Below are positions 10,911 to 23,108 of a DNA stretch of 64,000 bases, one piece after another. The notes under the pieces are model-generated. The model did no database searches. It saw nothing but the letters and a program-made list of their open reading frames with translations, and was not told where the DNA came from. A program made the translations under genes and the position numbers. Position 1 is the stretch's first letter. Every line of letters begins with the position of its first letter. This DNA is from Marthasterias glacialis. Its lineage: Eukaryota > Echinodermata > Asteroidea > Forcipulatida > Asteriidae. The stretch covers positions 13,113,838-13,177,837 of the forward strand of contig OU452231.1 in the NCBI GenBank assembly GCA_911728455.2, in the 5' to 3' direction.

Positions 10911-11068
10911 TCCTGAACCAAACATGAGATCATGGCATTATTTCTTAACCATAGCCTCACTGAAAAGTGGTCCAACTAAACAAGTCTGTTTTCTTTATGA
11001 TTAGTTAGTTTTGGCTCAAGATGTTATTATCCATAAATTCCATGAACAACCGATATAGAATGTGCATT

Positions 11069-11434
11069 TTAAAGCCACAGCTCAACATTGGTAAGAAGGA
11101 AAAACATAAATATTCACAGATTTACATATACCGTACATGGTATAAAGATAATGATGGTTTGAAAACTTTCTTGAAATATTTCTGCCTGAAGTGTTATCGT
11201 ATTTAAATAATAGATAATATAAGATCCAAAATTAGTTTTCGTCTCAGTGAGACAAAAACTCTGCCCCACAGGAATGCATACAAAATGCCTAATGCATTTT
11301 GACCGTTTTCTCGCAAATGAAACAACAAAATGAGCTGACATTTTCACAGGTTGGTTTTATTACAAATATCTTGATTTGTGCAAAGAATGGATTCATTTAC
11401 AGCCAGTTTACCAATGCATGAGCTGGGGCTTTAA
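11069..11434. mobile_element. MITE, TTAA-type family 1, copy 3
   Basis: This copy has clean TTAA flanks: TTAAAGCCACAGCTCAACATTGG on the left and GAGCTGGGGCTTTAA on the right. It is the best evidence that the family makes TTAA target duplications. The internal sequence matches 1415-1773 closely. An open frame on the minus strand (11114-11347) is a by-product. Confidence 0.88.
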
Positions 11435-11605
11435 GTGAGAAGAAGTTGGTTTTTTTTTTGTAATGAGTCGCTGTACTGCAGCTTCAGTAGCACCTCGGTT
11501 TGCACGAGGTTGCAAACTGGATAATGACTCTGTTTAATTATTGATACACTTTTGCAGCTTTGAATTCGATTGCATGCACATTACTACTTCGTGCCATTAC
11601 ACCGT
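11435..11605. other. Spacer, no feature
   Basis: Short non-coding interval between two elements. Confidence 0.35.
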
Positions 11606-11737
11606 ATAGACCCTAAAGGGTAACCGGTAACTTCGACCTTACTTGACCTCACTATGACCAGTTATACATTACTCTACGACAGATCCTCATTGGTGAGGTC
11701 AAGCGAGGTTGCTGCTACCAGTTACCCTTTAGGGTCT
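11606..11737. mobile_element. Foldback element, GACCCTAAAGGGTAAC ends
   Basis: The left end AGACCCTAAAGGGTAACCGGTA pairs with the right end TACCAGTTACCCTTTAGGGTCT, and GACCTCACT/GAGGTCAAG-type segments pair further in. The terminal CCCTAAAGGG is itself nearly palindromic. TA lies on both sides and may be the target duplication. Confidence 0.85.
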
Positions 11738-11859
11738 ACCACATTTCATAACACTACTCAATTTTCTCTCTGAAATGTTTTGTTGGTGTATTTTTACAAG
11801 ACCTTCACAAAATACCAAGATACAAACACCGTTTTAAAAGATTCCCCTTACTGTACGCC

Positions 11860-12045
11860 GTTGGTGATAAATTCTGTATTTTCAGTGTGTTTCCAGGCCC
11901 TGACAAAAACAATCCACAGGCAACTTGGGTGAGATTCGAACCCACGAACCCAATCTATTAGAGCAGATGTCTAAAACAATCGACACCGTTGTTTGTGAAC
12001 CGATGCGCAATCCCCACAAAGCAACCACGGTGACCCCAAAGTACA
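11860..12045 (-). mobile_element. tRNA-like SINE, family 2, minus strand (degenerate)
   Basis: GGTGAGATTCGAACCCACGA near 11932 is the complement of a B-box arm (GGGTTCGAATC). It is followed by CTATTAGAGCAGATGTCT, also present near 42765 in a second copy of the family. The A-box end is poorly preserved, so this is a retroposon remnant and not a working tRNA gene. Confidence 0.6.
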
Positions 12046-12850
12046 TTCGGATCATAATTACATAACGAGCCCATCATTCGTGATCAAAACAAGACATCAT
12101 TGATTTTGTTCACTTAGCTCAGATGAGCCTTTTAAAAAAACAAAAGCTCGTCATTAAATCTGATGAGCCGACTTCATTTTATGCGATTAAAAGCCCGTAA
12201 TATAACTCACGACGATGGGGGCAGTTTACGAGGGTCTTGCTCATCTCGAGGAAAAAAGAGCGGGTACTCTAGGGCGTCCGTCTCCCCCGATGTCACGCTT
12301 CATGCTCGCCGACGAACCCCCCTAAGCCAACTTTGGCAAGGCAGAGACTGTTGTTAATTCTCTATTTAATTAGCCGCCTTAATACTGGCGGGGGTTGTGG
12401 ATTTGTTTTTCATGATGGGATGGGGGTTGAGGGTTTTTTCCTGGCGGCAGTGTGACGGTCCCACATTGCATGGTGTAATCGTGGGTAGTATCATAATCTT
12501 AGGGGAGCATGATACAATTTATGGAATAATCATGAAGTCGTATAATTAGTGTCAAGCAATAAGGGAAAACATAATGTCAGGTTTTCCTGTTTGTTTCCTA
12601 TAGCCTGCAATTTGTCCTTTGCTGTTATTAATGTGTTTATATTCTTGAATAGTTAATCGAACTTTTATATAGGGCTGTTTATTTATTCATGGTTCATGTA
12701 TTATTACAAACTTCACTTTATTTGATTTGTTTGTTTGATCCTTTATTATTACTCTATTGTTCCTTTTCTAAATAAAATTCCTCCTTTTTGTTGGTGCATT
12801 TGTGCCCCCCCCCCCCACATATAATTTCCCAGTTGCCCCCAGGTGCCCCC
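12046..12850. other. Intergenic with poly-C tract
   Basis: No gene is seen. A short inverted pair around GCTCAGATGAGC/GCTCATCAGA lies near 12117-12177, and a poly-C run at about 12806-12820. The remainder is unremarkable. Confidence 0.4.
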
Positions 12851-13045
12851 ACTCTCTAAATGTAAAAGAGTGAAAATTTCACTCGCTTGCCTGAGTGGTG
12901 TCAGTTTGGCTCTTTTGAGAGTGAAACTCACTCCTCACCACTCTTTTTTGAGTGAAAGTGGAGTGAATTTCACTCCGAATCTAGTGAAAAAACATGTTTT
13001 TCACTCCAAAAAGAGTGGTTTTTCAATCTTTTACATTAAGAGAGC
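12851..13045. mobile_element. MITE with CTCTCTAAATGTAAAAGAG ends
   Basis: The left end CTCTCTAAATGTAAAAGAGTG pairs with a right end reading TCTTTTACATTAAGAGAG. The interior is a mosaic of short GAGTGAAA and TTTCACTC words on both strands, giving several nested hairpins. No protein is encoded. Confidence 0.8.
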
Positions 13046-13963
13046 ACGAAAAAAAATCTAGATACAAGGCTGAGTACCAGTAGTGGTCCCTACAAAACAT
13101 GGTCCCTGCCTCCCCCTCCCCACTCCACTGAAAAGCAATGCCCAACCCCCGCTGTGCCCCAGGGAAAACATCCTGGCTATACGCCGTTGCTGTGGGGAAT
13201 CTTAACTCCATTCAGCACCCGTGAGGACCTATGCGTTAGTCCATATACACCCCCAACGGATGCCGTATGAGGGTTTAGATCAAATTTCGTGTCTGTGATC
13301 ACAGTTTAGTTGTTGTTACATCATTATCTTCTTTAATTTTATCACAAACTTTGCCAGACAAAGAAAAATCTTCATTTTACGAATGATGTTTATTTTAAAC
13401 GGTTTCGATACAAATTTGATATTCCATTGCCTCAAGCTATTTATTTGCCCCTCTCTTGCCCCTCCTTCCACAAGAACAAAACATTGTTTTGGGAATAAAA
13501 TCAAATTTACTGAAGAATCTTGCGCCGCCATGTCTCCAACGATAAAACCTTTTTAACAGACATAATCCACAGCCCCATTTTATATAATTTACAACATAAA
13601 GTGCTCTACCGTGACAGTCTAAGTGGTGTAATATTCTACTGATTGAAATACTGGCCAAAATTTGATGACTTTTCCTAGAAAATAGAGAGCAGTTCAGACA
13701 GAACGCACTCATTTCATCACCATTACACACCCGTCCACGTAATAACTCAGTTATTTTATAATCCTAGAGGCATTTTTGAAGTACAATCTGGCGCCTCGCC
13801 GCCCCCCCCCCCCAATCTCCATTGTCTTAAAGATGCTATTGCGTAGACCATCTCTCCTAAAACCGCTGTTGTCTGTTGTTAAATAACATCCTCTTTGAAT
13901 CAAGATGTGTAGGACAGAGTTATCTTTTGATGATGGTTTTTGTATGAGAGTTTTTAATCATGG
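13046..13963. other. Intergenic with poly-C tract
   Basis: A poly-C run lies at about 13801-13813. Two overlapping minus-strand frames of 71 and 97 codons have no recognisable features. No gene is supported. Confidence 0.4.
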
Positions 13964-14411
13964 CGTGTCGTGGCCGACCGGATAAGTTCACCGGACTCAA
14001 GCTCTGGTGTATATTATTTATGGTTCATATCCTTATCTTATTTGCACTATAGTATTGGAAGAATCCGTGTCGTGTCGTGGTCAAGCGGTTTAGTGCACTG
14101 GACTCAAGCTCTGGTGTTTCTGATTAGCAGAGTGTGGGTTCGAGTCCCGGTCGTGACATTTATGTCCTTAAGCAAGACTCTTAACCATTATTGCTGCGTC
14201 CTTCGGATGGGACGTAAAGCCGTAGGGTCCCGTGTGTTGTGTAATGCACGTAAAAGAACCCAGTGCACTTATCGCAAAGAGAAGGGGGTCCGCCCCGGTG
14301 TTCCTGGTTTGGTTGGCTGCAGATTGTAAGACGTAACTCAGCAATTACCTTGCAGGGAATAATACTGAGCGCTTTGAGACGCCCATCGGGCGTGATAAAA
14401 CGCTTTATAAC
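13964..14411 (+). mobile_element. tRNA-derived SINE, family 1, with duplicated head
   Basis: The full element starts near 14072 (GTGTCGTGGTCAAGCGGTTTA). It has an A-box-like head, the B box GGTTCGAGTCC at about 14139, the conserved GGATGGGACGTAAAGCCGTAGG body and a 3' segment GCGCTTTGAGACGCCCATCGG..ATAAAACGCTTTATAA. A partial second head (GTGTCGTGGCCGACCGG..GGACTCAAGCTCTGGTGT) lies about 108 bp upstream at 13964-14005, separated by unrelated AT-rich sequence. Frames of 119 and 67 codons across it are not genes. Confidence 0.88.
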
Positions 14412-17400
14412 ACACCTCTCCCTGGTTCTTTATCCTGATTGGCTGAAACACGGTCGCGTGGGGTGAACATAGCCTAATGCATGAAATCTGCACCACACGC
14501 ACCGCACGCGCTTCATTTGGGGGAAATAGTTCGCAAAGCGGGAAATAGTTTCAAAACCCCAAAAAACTATTGACTGGCAAAGAGCGCCCTCAAGAGAACG
14601 ACGGCGTCTGCGGATCGAGAACAATCTCCGACCAAAAAACTGCGATTTACGCTTCTAACCGACATTTTGGACTGAGGTGTGTTATAAAACACATAATATG
14701 GACTGGCATTATTCGGGAAATAGTGCACGTCTATGCACCCCTCGGGCCTGTGAGTGACTCTCACACTAAGTTTCAAACTTGATCACCAGTCACTGTAAGT
14801 CACTTCCTATAAGATAATCGAGATAGTGGCCTTACTCTTGCAATCCTTCGTCAGAAGGCTACACGAAATGTAAACATTGAAACAAATCGATATACAAACT
14901 TACAAACTATAGGTACTTGTGACGTGAAATGTTTACAGAAGAGCAACAGAGCATGGACATTCCTGCAGGCACAATTTGTAACAGCTCAACAGAAGAAAAC
15001 GTTAAATCTTAACTTTCATTTTATGGCATTTGCACAGTTCTCTTTTTGAGATGGAAAAGGGGGCACATCTCAAAAGAGTGCACAGATGTTGTTTCTGATT
15101 TTTCTGGTTTTATGTGGTAATTGTATTATTACATTCTTGAAGAAAGAAGCAAAATATGAGATTAATTTCTTCCTATTGACATGTTGGCGAAGATTCACCG
15201 GAAAAAATTGACAATTCAATAACCATTTGTATATAACTTGCTTTTTTCCCCCACGCATTTATCATGAATTACCGTACTTACTGGTTGCTCACTTGTCCTG
15301 AAAATGACATCATTAAATACAGTTTTATAAAAGAAAGAAATCCATTATAATTACATTTAACATTTCTTTTCAATTTTGGTTTGACATTTTGGGGAAGATT
15401 GGCAGTTGCTGGCAATTTCACCATTACGACGTCAGTATGAGTACTTCAACTAAACGGAACCATTAATTTTAAATGTCGTTAATGGTCGTTAAAAAGTAAT
15501 ATGCATGGTTCGGTTATTATTTTTAGGAATAATTCATTAATTAGATTCATCAAGTGTCTAGGAATTGAACTAAATTTGAAATTCTTACAACACACGGCTC
15601 TTGCGTCAGAAAAAAAATTATTGGGTTTACATTAATTCTGTAAAGTCCTCTCAAGCGTAAATGGGATTTTTTTTTTTTTTTGTGAAATTTAAATTTAATG
15701 ACTTTGCGTAACCGGGAGCTATTGTCGGTGGAATCGGATTGTGTAACCAGTGAACCCTGCTGTATGACTCAATGCCATGTCAACAGTTCCGACAGTGATT
15801 TCTTGTTATCAACGATTACAATAGTAAACGGAAAAGGGGAAAATTGTGAGCTTTCGAAATACTCCCTAAAGAATGTAAATCACAATGCTAATTCGAAACT
15901 GTACAGTACAATGGTAATTTACATCGTGGTGTTGTAGCTGTTACCGTCGTCGTCGTCGTCGTCTTCATTTCACTGTTGATCAATTTTAATATTTTCCTTT
16001 CTTGTTCGTCATGATTTAAACGCTGTGGCTACTTGTATTATAAGAAAATCTACTACTTTTAAGGGTAAACCAAATCTGTACAACGGAAACTTATTTAATA
16101 TTTGTCTGAAATCCGCCGGGGGGTAGTTTCCATATTTTTTTCTGACAAAACTTTAGATTACATACAACAACAAAGAATGAAAAAGGGGAATCTTCAGTTA
16201 TTATCCATCAGATATTTTCATTTTCTTGCATTATTTTATGTATCATCCCGGCGTGTGTTTTTTCAACTTCAGAATCCACACAAACCAAAACCAGTGCATT
16301 TTTTTAATGCAGACCAAACTTTGCCAAATTCTTCACGTGTTCTGACAACCTGTTTTTTCTTAGTCACTTGTGCATTTTGAACCATCGCGGTATATAAACT
16401 TTTCCCTTGCTTACGAACATTGACCACCATTTTGTATTAACCTGGAGTATCACAAAATGTATAAACTGGCTTGACAAAAACTTGCCCTTTATAGTAAAAA
16501 AAAAGTATCAACTTTTTTTTATGAAGTGTAAGTTTACTTTTTGTTTTGGATAGTCAATTTTATTTATCATAATGGGTATTAATTTTATAGCATTTTTTCA
16601 TTTACTTATTTCTTATTTATCCTGGGTGATCCATTCAGTGAGACAAATTCACTGATCTCCAATGTATCCCGGCTCACAATAAAAACTACAAAAAGGCAGT
16701 ACAAAATCGGGAATGCAAATGTTATATTTATATTGGTCAAATAATAAACTGTTGTATTTTTGGGAGTGGGGCCGGTCATGCTTAGCAAAACTCAAGGCTG
16801 TGACTTTGGGAAAAGAAAGGTCTACTCACGGGGCCTTTAAATATTGTCGTTCATCTTTTAGAATGATAAATACCTAGGCTTCAACCAAGATCGATGACCC
16901 AATCCCCTAGTGGTAATAAATTTAACATCTTCTAGAACGGAATGAGTACGGGGAGTCTGTGTATACGAAATCGATCTATGTCAGCCAGTGGCACAGCAGG
17001 GCGCACTGCATGCACTAATTCTCGTCGACTACGCTTTAGGGTAGAGGGGGTAGAGTGGGTGGTGGGTGTTGGGGTCAGGAAGCAAAAGGGCTCACACGAG
17101 GGGGAGATTAGGGGTTATAGGTCAATGTCAACAAAACCTTTCGTTAATTCTCGGCGTGAGCATTGCCCAATACAGTTGAAAGAGAACTTGGACCGATTTC
17201 ATGGCACTGCACCACATAATTCTGCAGTCCGCTTATCGGTCCCTGTTTAAAGTGCGCCAGTGATTCTATGGACTGTAAAACGCACTGCCATAAAGTTTGG
17301 CAATGCGCTTTACATTTAACCTGTACGAACGTGTGCTGCACGCTGCTGATTTTATGGTAATGGATGGTACAAGTTCATGCCCCCGGGAAGAACACAAAGA

Positions 17401-19754
17401 AAGCAAAGAGAAAACACACACACAAATCAAGGACCATCCTTTGTCCCCTCTTCGTTCGTCCACTCAAACGTGGCTCCTATATTAAACTCCCACCCGTATA
17501 CAATCATATTACATGTGTGTAAATAAGTCCTGGATTTGAGCATGGCTGTACACAAAACGATAGGCCCTGGTTATGAGTTAGTGAGTAGGTGGAAAGGGGG
17601 ATTCCCCTTCCTTCTGAGATGCGTCTCAAGACGAGTCATGAGAAAGATGGGTACAGCGTTGTATCGACGCGTTAAAAGGGAGAGTCAACTGTGTATCTCT
17701 TGGGTTTTCAAGCAGTTATATTTCTATGTTTTTAAACTACGACTTTTCACCCTTTAATCATAGTACGCACTTACAACGTGGAAACAGATAGTAGCTTTAA
17801 CAATGCTTAAAATCTTTATGAAAACAAAATTGCCTAATGGCATATTGTTCTGTCAACATTTACTGTTGTAAATAAACTGCAAATCAACTTGAGAGAATTT
17901 TCGAACAGGCAAACTTATTTTTCTACAACCTCATTTTTCAAATGATCACACTCGAGAAAACATATTCAAAATTTGTAAATAAATGCATTAATAGACGAAT
18001 CAATAATGACATAAGTTAAACATTTACCATTTATTTGAACCAGTCATTACTGCTAAATTAAACGGCACACAACGTGTACAGCTGATTGTATTGATTAAGT
18101 TACAAACAATGCAACTTCAATATTCTCAGAGGATTCATTCATATAAATAAGGCAATGCACTAGAGTTACGTAGGTTAAAACTATAAGTTTATAAATCGAT
18201 CGGGTTTTTTATTAATTTTTTTAAATTTTTGTCAACGATTTATACTGATAATGTTTGTGCTTCGTTCGACACTTGTCAATCTGTTTTACTCTCTAGAGCA
18301 GTGGAGTAACTATTTGGGGCACAGGGGCACAGGGGCACAAAGGGAGCACGTGCATCCCCCCCCCCCCCCCCCCCCCCACAACTGTTTTCTGGGCACCGCC
18401 ACCCAACCCCACCAACCGGCCGGGATCTTGTTCAAGAAAAATGCAAAATGCAAACGACAGTGTTAATTGGCCAGAGGTCCCCCCCTCCCCCAAACATGGT
18501 GCACGCCCTTGTGACCCCTACAAATTTACCATATTTTTTGCCGCTGCTGTAGAGCTTGACACCATCTCAAGCTTTATATTGTGAAGATTTTGCACTTAAG
18601 ATTTTCAACAAGTCTTCAAATCACGTACACTCGTCCTTTACGGTCCGTGTACCACGTACCGATAACTAATGGTGTAACCCTACTGTTGACACTGGTAACT
18701 TTGCCATCGACTCACCTTCATTTTTGCCGTGCACGCTTTCCTCGATTCCAAGCGACTTGCTCGGTGCTCACTTAACTTGGAACAATATAGACAACGCACT
18801 TAGCTTATTGCACCTTCAGCGCACATCAATTTAAACCCCACGTCCTCCTCGTTGACGTGAATACTCTCACGATCGAGATGGAAACGAGATGAAATCCAGT
18901 GCCAGCTCGCAGACACTTTCTTCAACGCACATTAATTAAGGAGCTCGTGTGTGGAATAAGTAGATGAGTTGTTGCAGTAGATTCAAGCAATCACGCATGG
19001 AGTGCTGAGGCTTATTTGCAGGTCCAACAGCCTTCGTCGAGTGCCGAGCGCCAATTCCGGAAAAATGAGGAAGTTCCTGCTAATAATACTGGAGGCTCGT
19101 GCCATGCCTGAGTGGGTGAGCGAAAGCCACAGTCCGGCTGATGATGAAAAGCGTACACAAACCTTGGTGATTCCCGGTGGAGTTCTGTGCTGTTTCGTTT
19201 AGTCACCAGGAGCCGCTCATGGTTGGGTAGACTCATGTGCATACACACACGCCATAGAGCAAGGCACCAACCATCATAAAGCGGTCCCTGCAGATCCAAA
19301 CCACGGGTATAGTGGTTTATGCAGACCCTTTTTTTTTGTCAGTCACACACTCGGAAGCGGATACGCCGACCGCGTCAACATGAGTTCGTGATGGAGGAAG
19401 TAGCAACAATTGCCCCGCGGCGGTTTCTTACAGACACCATCCAGCACGACCGAGAGTGCATCCCCGCTCTTCTTATTAAAATGTTCTTCATGTTCAATAT
19501 TTTTTCAGGTCATTATCTGGTGAAAAGCGGAACATACGCCAGAGGTCGTGATTTGCTGTGGTTGGCCCATCACCCCACAAGTATTAATTTAGCTCGCGGA
19601 TAGAGAATGCACTCCCCACCCACAGTGTACACAAACAATGCCTCTCTAAAAATAAATATAACTATTCCTAACCGCGTGGCTGTTCACTAGTTTACTTATG
19701 ACTATGGCTTCCATCCAAGATTCCCCGGGACCAGTCGACTTACTATCCTGGAGA
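14412..19754. other. Long intergenic stretch, no gene supported
   Basis: Three segments are richer in GC and CpG than their surroundings: about 14450-14780, 16930-17470 and 18560-19620. They contain overlapping frames of 60-102 codons, but none has a domain, a homologue I recognise or consistent splice signals. Other contents are a (GTC)n run near 15943-15963, a poly-T run near 15667 and a long poly-C tract at about 18356-18377. Unrecognised exons of a neighbouring gene cannot be excluded. Confidence 0.4.
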
Positions 19755-20520
19755 AGCTACCCTATTGGAGGGCTATAATGTACCCTCTTATTATTAAATG
19801 AGAGCCTGTACTCTTTATGTATATCCTCTTTGGGAGACTATGTCCTCTTTGAGAGGCTATTGTATCCTCTCAAGGGGTCTATTTTGTACTCTTTTAAGAG
19901 GCTATCTGTACCATTTATGACAATGCCCTCTTTGGAAAGCAATATCCTTTTTGAGGGGCTTCAGTGCCCTATGTAGAGGGCTGTTTGTATTTTCTTATTG
20001 AGAAGCTATCTGTACGTACTTTATCTGTATCTCTGTGTGTATCCTCTTGAGAGGCTATTTGTACCTTCTTGTTGAGAGGCTATTTAAACATCTATGTATA
20101 TCCTCTTTGTGATACTATATCCTCTTTGAGAGGCTATTTGTACCTTCTTGTTGAGATGCTATTTGTACATCAATGTATATCCTCTTTGTGATACTATATC
20201 CTCTTTGAGAGGCTATTTGTACCTTCTTGATGTTGAGATGCTATTTGTACATCAATGTATATCCTCTTTGTGATACTATATCCTCTTTGAGAGGCTATTT
20301 TTACACTCTTAGTGAGAGGTTATCTGTACCTCTTATCCTCTTTGGGAGACTATCCTCATTTGATGTGCTATTTATGACCTCCTGAGGGGCTATTTATGGC
20401 CTCTTTGAGGGGCTATATAGCTTCTTTGTGGGGATGTTTTATACCCTCATTGAGTGACATTATATACCTCTTTACCCTCTAGTACGTGTACCGCTACCCT
20501 CTTTTACAGAAGAGGGTTTA
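19755..20520 (+). repeat. Degenerate minisatellite, TATCCTCTTTGAGAGGCTAT type
   Basis: The motif recurs about every 25-40 bp with many changes. Typical forms are CCTCTTTGAGAGGCTATTTGTACC and ATCCTCTTTGTGATACTATATCC. The core CCTCTTTGAGAGG is self-complementary, so each unit could form a short stem. A near-exact higher-order unit of about 80 bp recurs around 20110-20300. Confidence 0.85.
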
Positions 20521-21234
20521 ATAAGTGGCAAACTAATTGTCTCCAAAGTCGCGGTACATTTTTTCTTCATTGTAGCAATTGACAAGGAGTCATGTGAGAA
20601 GAAGTGGCGGGAAATATTAATTAGACACTCTGTCGGCATTGGGGTTGAGACAGGACTGCCGACAGCATTTCATCATTTTCATAATGGTTGGAGGGACAGT
20701 TTTCCGATTGAACTAATGGAAATTATTTCTTGGTAAACACAAAAACAATTAACAGCATGGTTTTGATAATCGACTGACAATGGACACATCTGTGCTATTA
20801 TATTTTCAAAGAATTGCCGTCTGGCCATGAAATTGGTCTATTGTTCAAAACTAAAATGTGTTTAAAGGGATCGATTCTTGATTTTGGATTGCCATATAAA
20901 GTTGTACTTCAGAAAGCAAAACGAAAACAGATAAATAAAACAAGTTCTGCAAAGTAGGTAGGGCCAGTTATTGTTAAGCACATTTGCTTAACAGTCGTAG
21001 GTCTATACAGTGTGACTTTGGCTGGTAACTATATTTCCGCACTAAACAAACTTTGTTTTTTTAACATACTGGGCTCAATTTTATTTAAAAAAAGTAGCAC
21101 AAAAGAATATTAATGACTAAGGTTACCAGCTAAAATAACACGTATCACACGCACCGTCTATGACTGGTTTCCTGCTTATTTTCGCTTGGCAGAAAATGTT
21201 TAATTAACATGTTCTACTTAAGAAATTGTGCCCT
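20521..21234. other. Intergenic with foldback fragments
   Basis: No gene. Pieces such as GTTAAGCACATTTGCTTAACAG (about 20973) and TGGCTGGTAAC / GGTTACCAGC resemble arms of the GGGCCCAATTTC foldback family, suggesting decayed copies at about 20965-21175. Confidence 0.45.
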
Positions 21235-22106
21235 AAGTCCAATTTCAGAGCTAATTTTTCTGTTAAGCAAAAATTAGCAGGAAACCGGTAACAATCAGTA
21301 TTTTGGCTGGTATTTCTGCTATAAGCTACTGTTTTGTTTGTTTGTTTGTTGGGTTGTTGGGTTGTTTGTTTGTTTGTTTGTTTGTTTGTTTGTTTGTTTG
21401 TTTGTTTGTTTGTTTGTTTGTTTGTTTGTTTGTTTGTTTGTTTGTTTGTTTGTTTGTTTGTTGGGTTGTTTGTTTGTTTGTTTGTTTGTTGTTTGTTTGT
21501 TTGTTTGTTTGTTTGTTTGTTTGTTTGTTTGTTTGTTTGTTTGTTTGTTTGTTTGTTTGTTTGTTTGTTTGTTTGTTTGTTTGTTTGTTTGTTTGTTTGT
21601 TTGTTTGTTTGTTTGTTTGTTTGTTTGTTTGTTTGTTTGTTTGTTTGTTTGTTTGTTTGTTTGTTTGTTTGTTTGTTTGTTTGTTTGTTTGTTTGTTTGT
21701 TTGTTTGTTTGTTTGTTTGTTTGTTTGTTTGTTTGTTTGTTTGTTTGTTTGTTTGTTTGTTGGGTTGTTGGGTTGTTTGTTTGTTTGTTTGTTTGTTTGT
21801 TTGTTTGTTTGTTTGTTTGTTTGTGTGTTTTTTTTTGGGGGGGGGGTTGGGGTTTTGATTGTTTGATTATTTTTCTGCTAAGCTTGTATAAGCAGGGTAT
21901 CAGTTACATTTGGTATATGCGATATGGTACTTTGGCTTGTATTCTGTTTGCTGTTTTTTACTGTAATTTCATGAGAAATTCAGCTTTGGCTGCGAATCAT
22001 GTTGTAATAATAAACCATTATGAACAACCTTATTCTGGTAAGCATAATTTGGTAGCGCTTAGCTGCTTTCTGTTCCCAATCAGCTCTGTAGGAAATAGGG
22101 CCCAGC
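21235..22106. mobile_element. Foldback element, GGGCCCAATTTC family, enlarged by a microsatellite
   Basis: The left end CCTAAGTCCAATTTCAGAGCT with TGTTAAGCAAAAATTAGCA is matched on the right by GGTAAGCATAATTT..CTTAGCTGCT and AGCTCTGTAGGAAATAGGGCCC. Such elements elsewhere in the window are 150-280 bp; here the interior carries the (TTTG)n tract. Confidence 0.6.
21332..21832 (+). repeat. (TTTG)n microsatellite, about 500 bp
   Basis: An almost pure TTTG tetranucleotide array interrupted by TTGGGTTG words near both ends and one 3-base unit near 21490. Three long overlapping frames (174-263 codons) read as endless Val-Cys-Leu-Phe repeats because the tetranucleotide has no stop in these frames. 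They are artefacts. Confidence 0.97.
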
Positions 22107-22773
22107 TTTTGAAATGGGATCGTAATTAACAACACGCGTTGTCGGCATTACAGAGAGACCGAGCATTCCATTGATCATAAGATGTCTAGAGTTCACAATG
22201 CCCTCCTGATCTTCTTCATCAACCAATTCTTTTATAAATCGCACGCCTGCATTTTGTTCGTGAATCACTGTTGATAAATTGCATTTAATATTAGTAAGAT
22301 GATTGTATTGCGTGCATTCAACGGGATACGTTACCGCCGATTGATAGAAAATGACACGGTGGGTAACGTAATCGTAACAGAAAAACCTTCAAAACAGAGT
22401 GATTAACTGAGTTAAATGTGTTTTTTTGGTCGGACACGACGCCACGGGCGAGTCGTCCAGATTTGTCTAGTTCAACCTAAGACTCAAGTGACGTTACCCT
22501 TGTACCGGCTTTGGTTGAAGCTGGTCCTTGCTCTATGGTTGAAGGGGGTTGCAAGGCGATGAGCAAGGCCGTGTCTGGCAGCTGTGGCTACGGCTCTGGC
22601 TGTTGCTAAGGCTGTTACTAAGGTCATCCTGAATAATGCTTCACCGCATGTTCTTGTGACGATCAAGCCGTAGCCGGTAAACTCAGACAGCCTAAAGTTG
22701 TCGACGACATCATTGTTGATTTCCGGTGCTTTTCGCCATTACCGGGACCCAAATACGTTCCATGTCAATTGAC
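22107..22773. other. Intergenic with decayed MITE family 2 copy
   Basis: The segment at about 22425-22690 contains GGACACGACGCC at the left and GATCAAGCCGTAGCCG..CAGACAGCC at the right, resembling family 2 ends and body. No gene is seen. Confidence 0.45.
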
Positions 22774-23108
22774 TTTAAAACCCCAGCTCAACATTGAGAA
22801 AGGAAAAACATAAATGTTCACAGATTTACACATACCTTATATGGTATAGATAATGACGGTGGAAACTGTCCTTGAAATATTTCTGCCTGAAGCGTTATCC
22901 AAAAATGTTTGTCTCAGGAGACCAAAACTCTGCCAAAAGAATGCTTACCAAAAAAAAATCCTGAATGCTTTTTTTTTACCGTTTTCTCGCAAATGAAACA
23001 ACAAAATGAGCTGAAATTTTCACAGGTTGGTTTTATTACATATATTTTGAATCATGTAAAAGAATGGAAGCATTTACAAACATTTTATCAATGTTGACTG
23101 GGGCTTTA
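22774..23108. mobile_element. MITE, TTAA-type family 1, copy 4
   Basis: The left TTAAAACCCCAGCTCAACATTG and right CAATGTTGACTGGGGCTTTAA are inverted repeats with TTAA flanks. The body matches the other three copies. Confidence 0.85.

Noticed and set aside
14072..14150. tRNA gene suggested by A-box and B-box sequences
   Set aside because: It continues into a conserved SINE body and tail, cannot form a clean cloverleaf, and recurs elsewhere. The same reasoning applies near 9.7, 33.6, 42.75 and 50.4 kb.
18560..19620. Possible gene in a CpG-richer stretch with frames of 62-95 codons on both strands
   Set aside because: No recognisable protein, consistent splicing or start; open frames alone at this size are expected by chance.
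21303..22129. Three overlapping open frames of 174-263 codons reading Val-Cys-Leu-Phe repeats
   Set aside because: They are translations of a (TTTG)n tract, open in several frames at once, with no start context or other coding signal.
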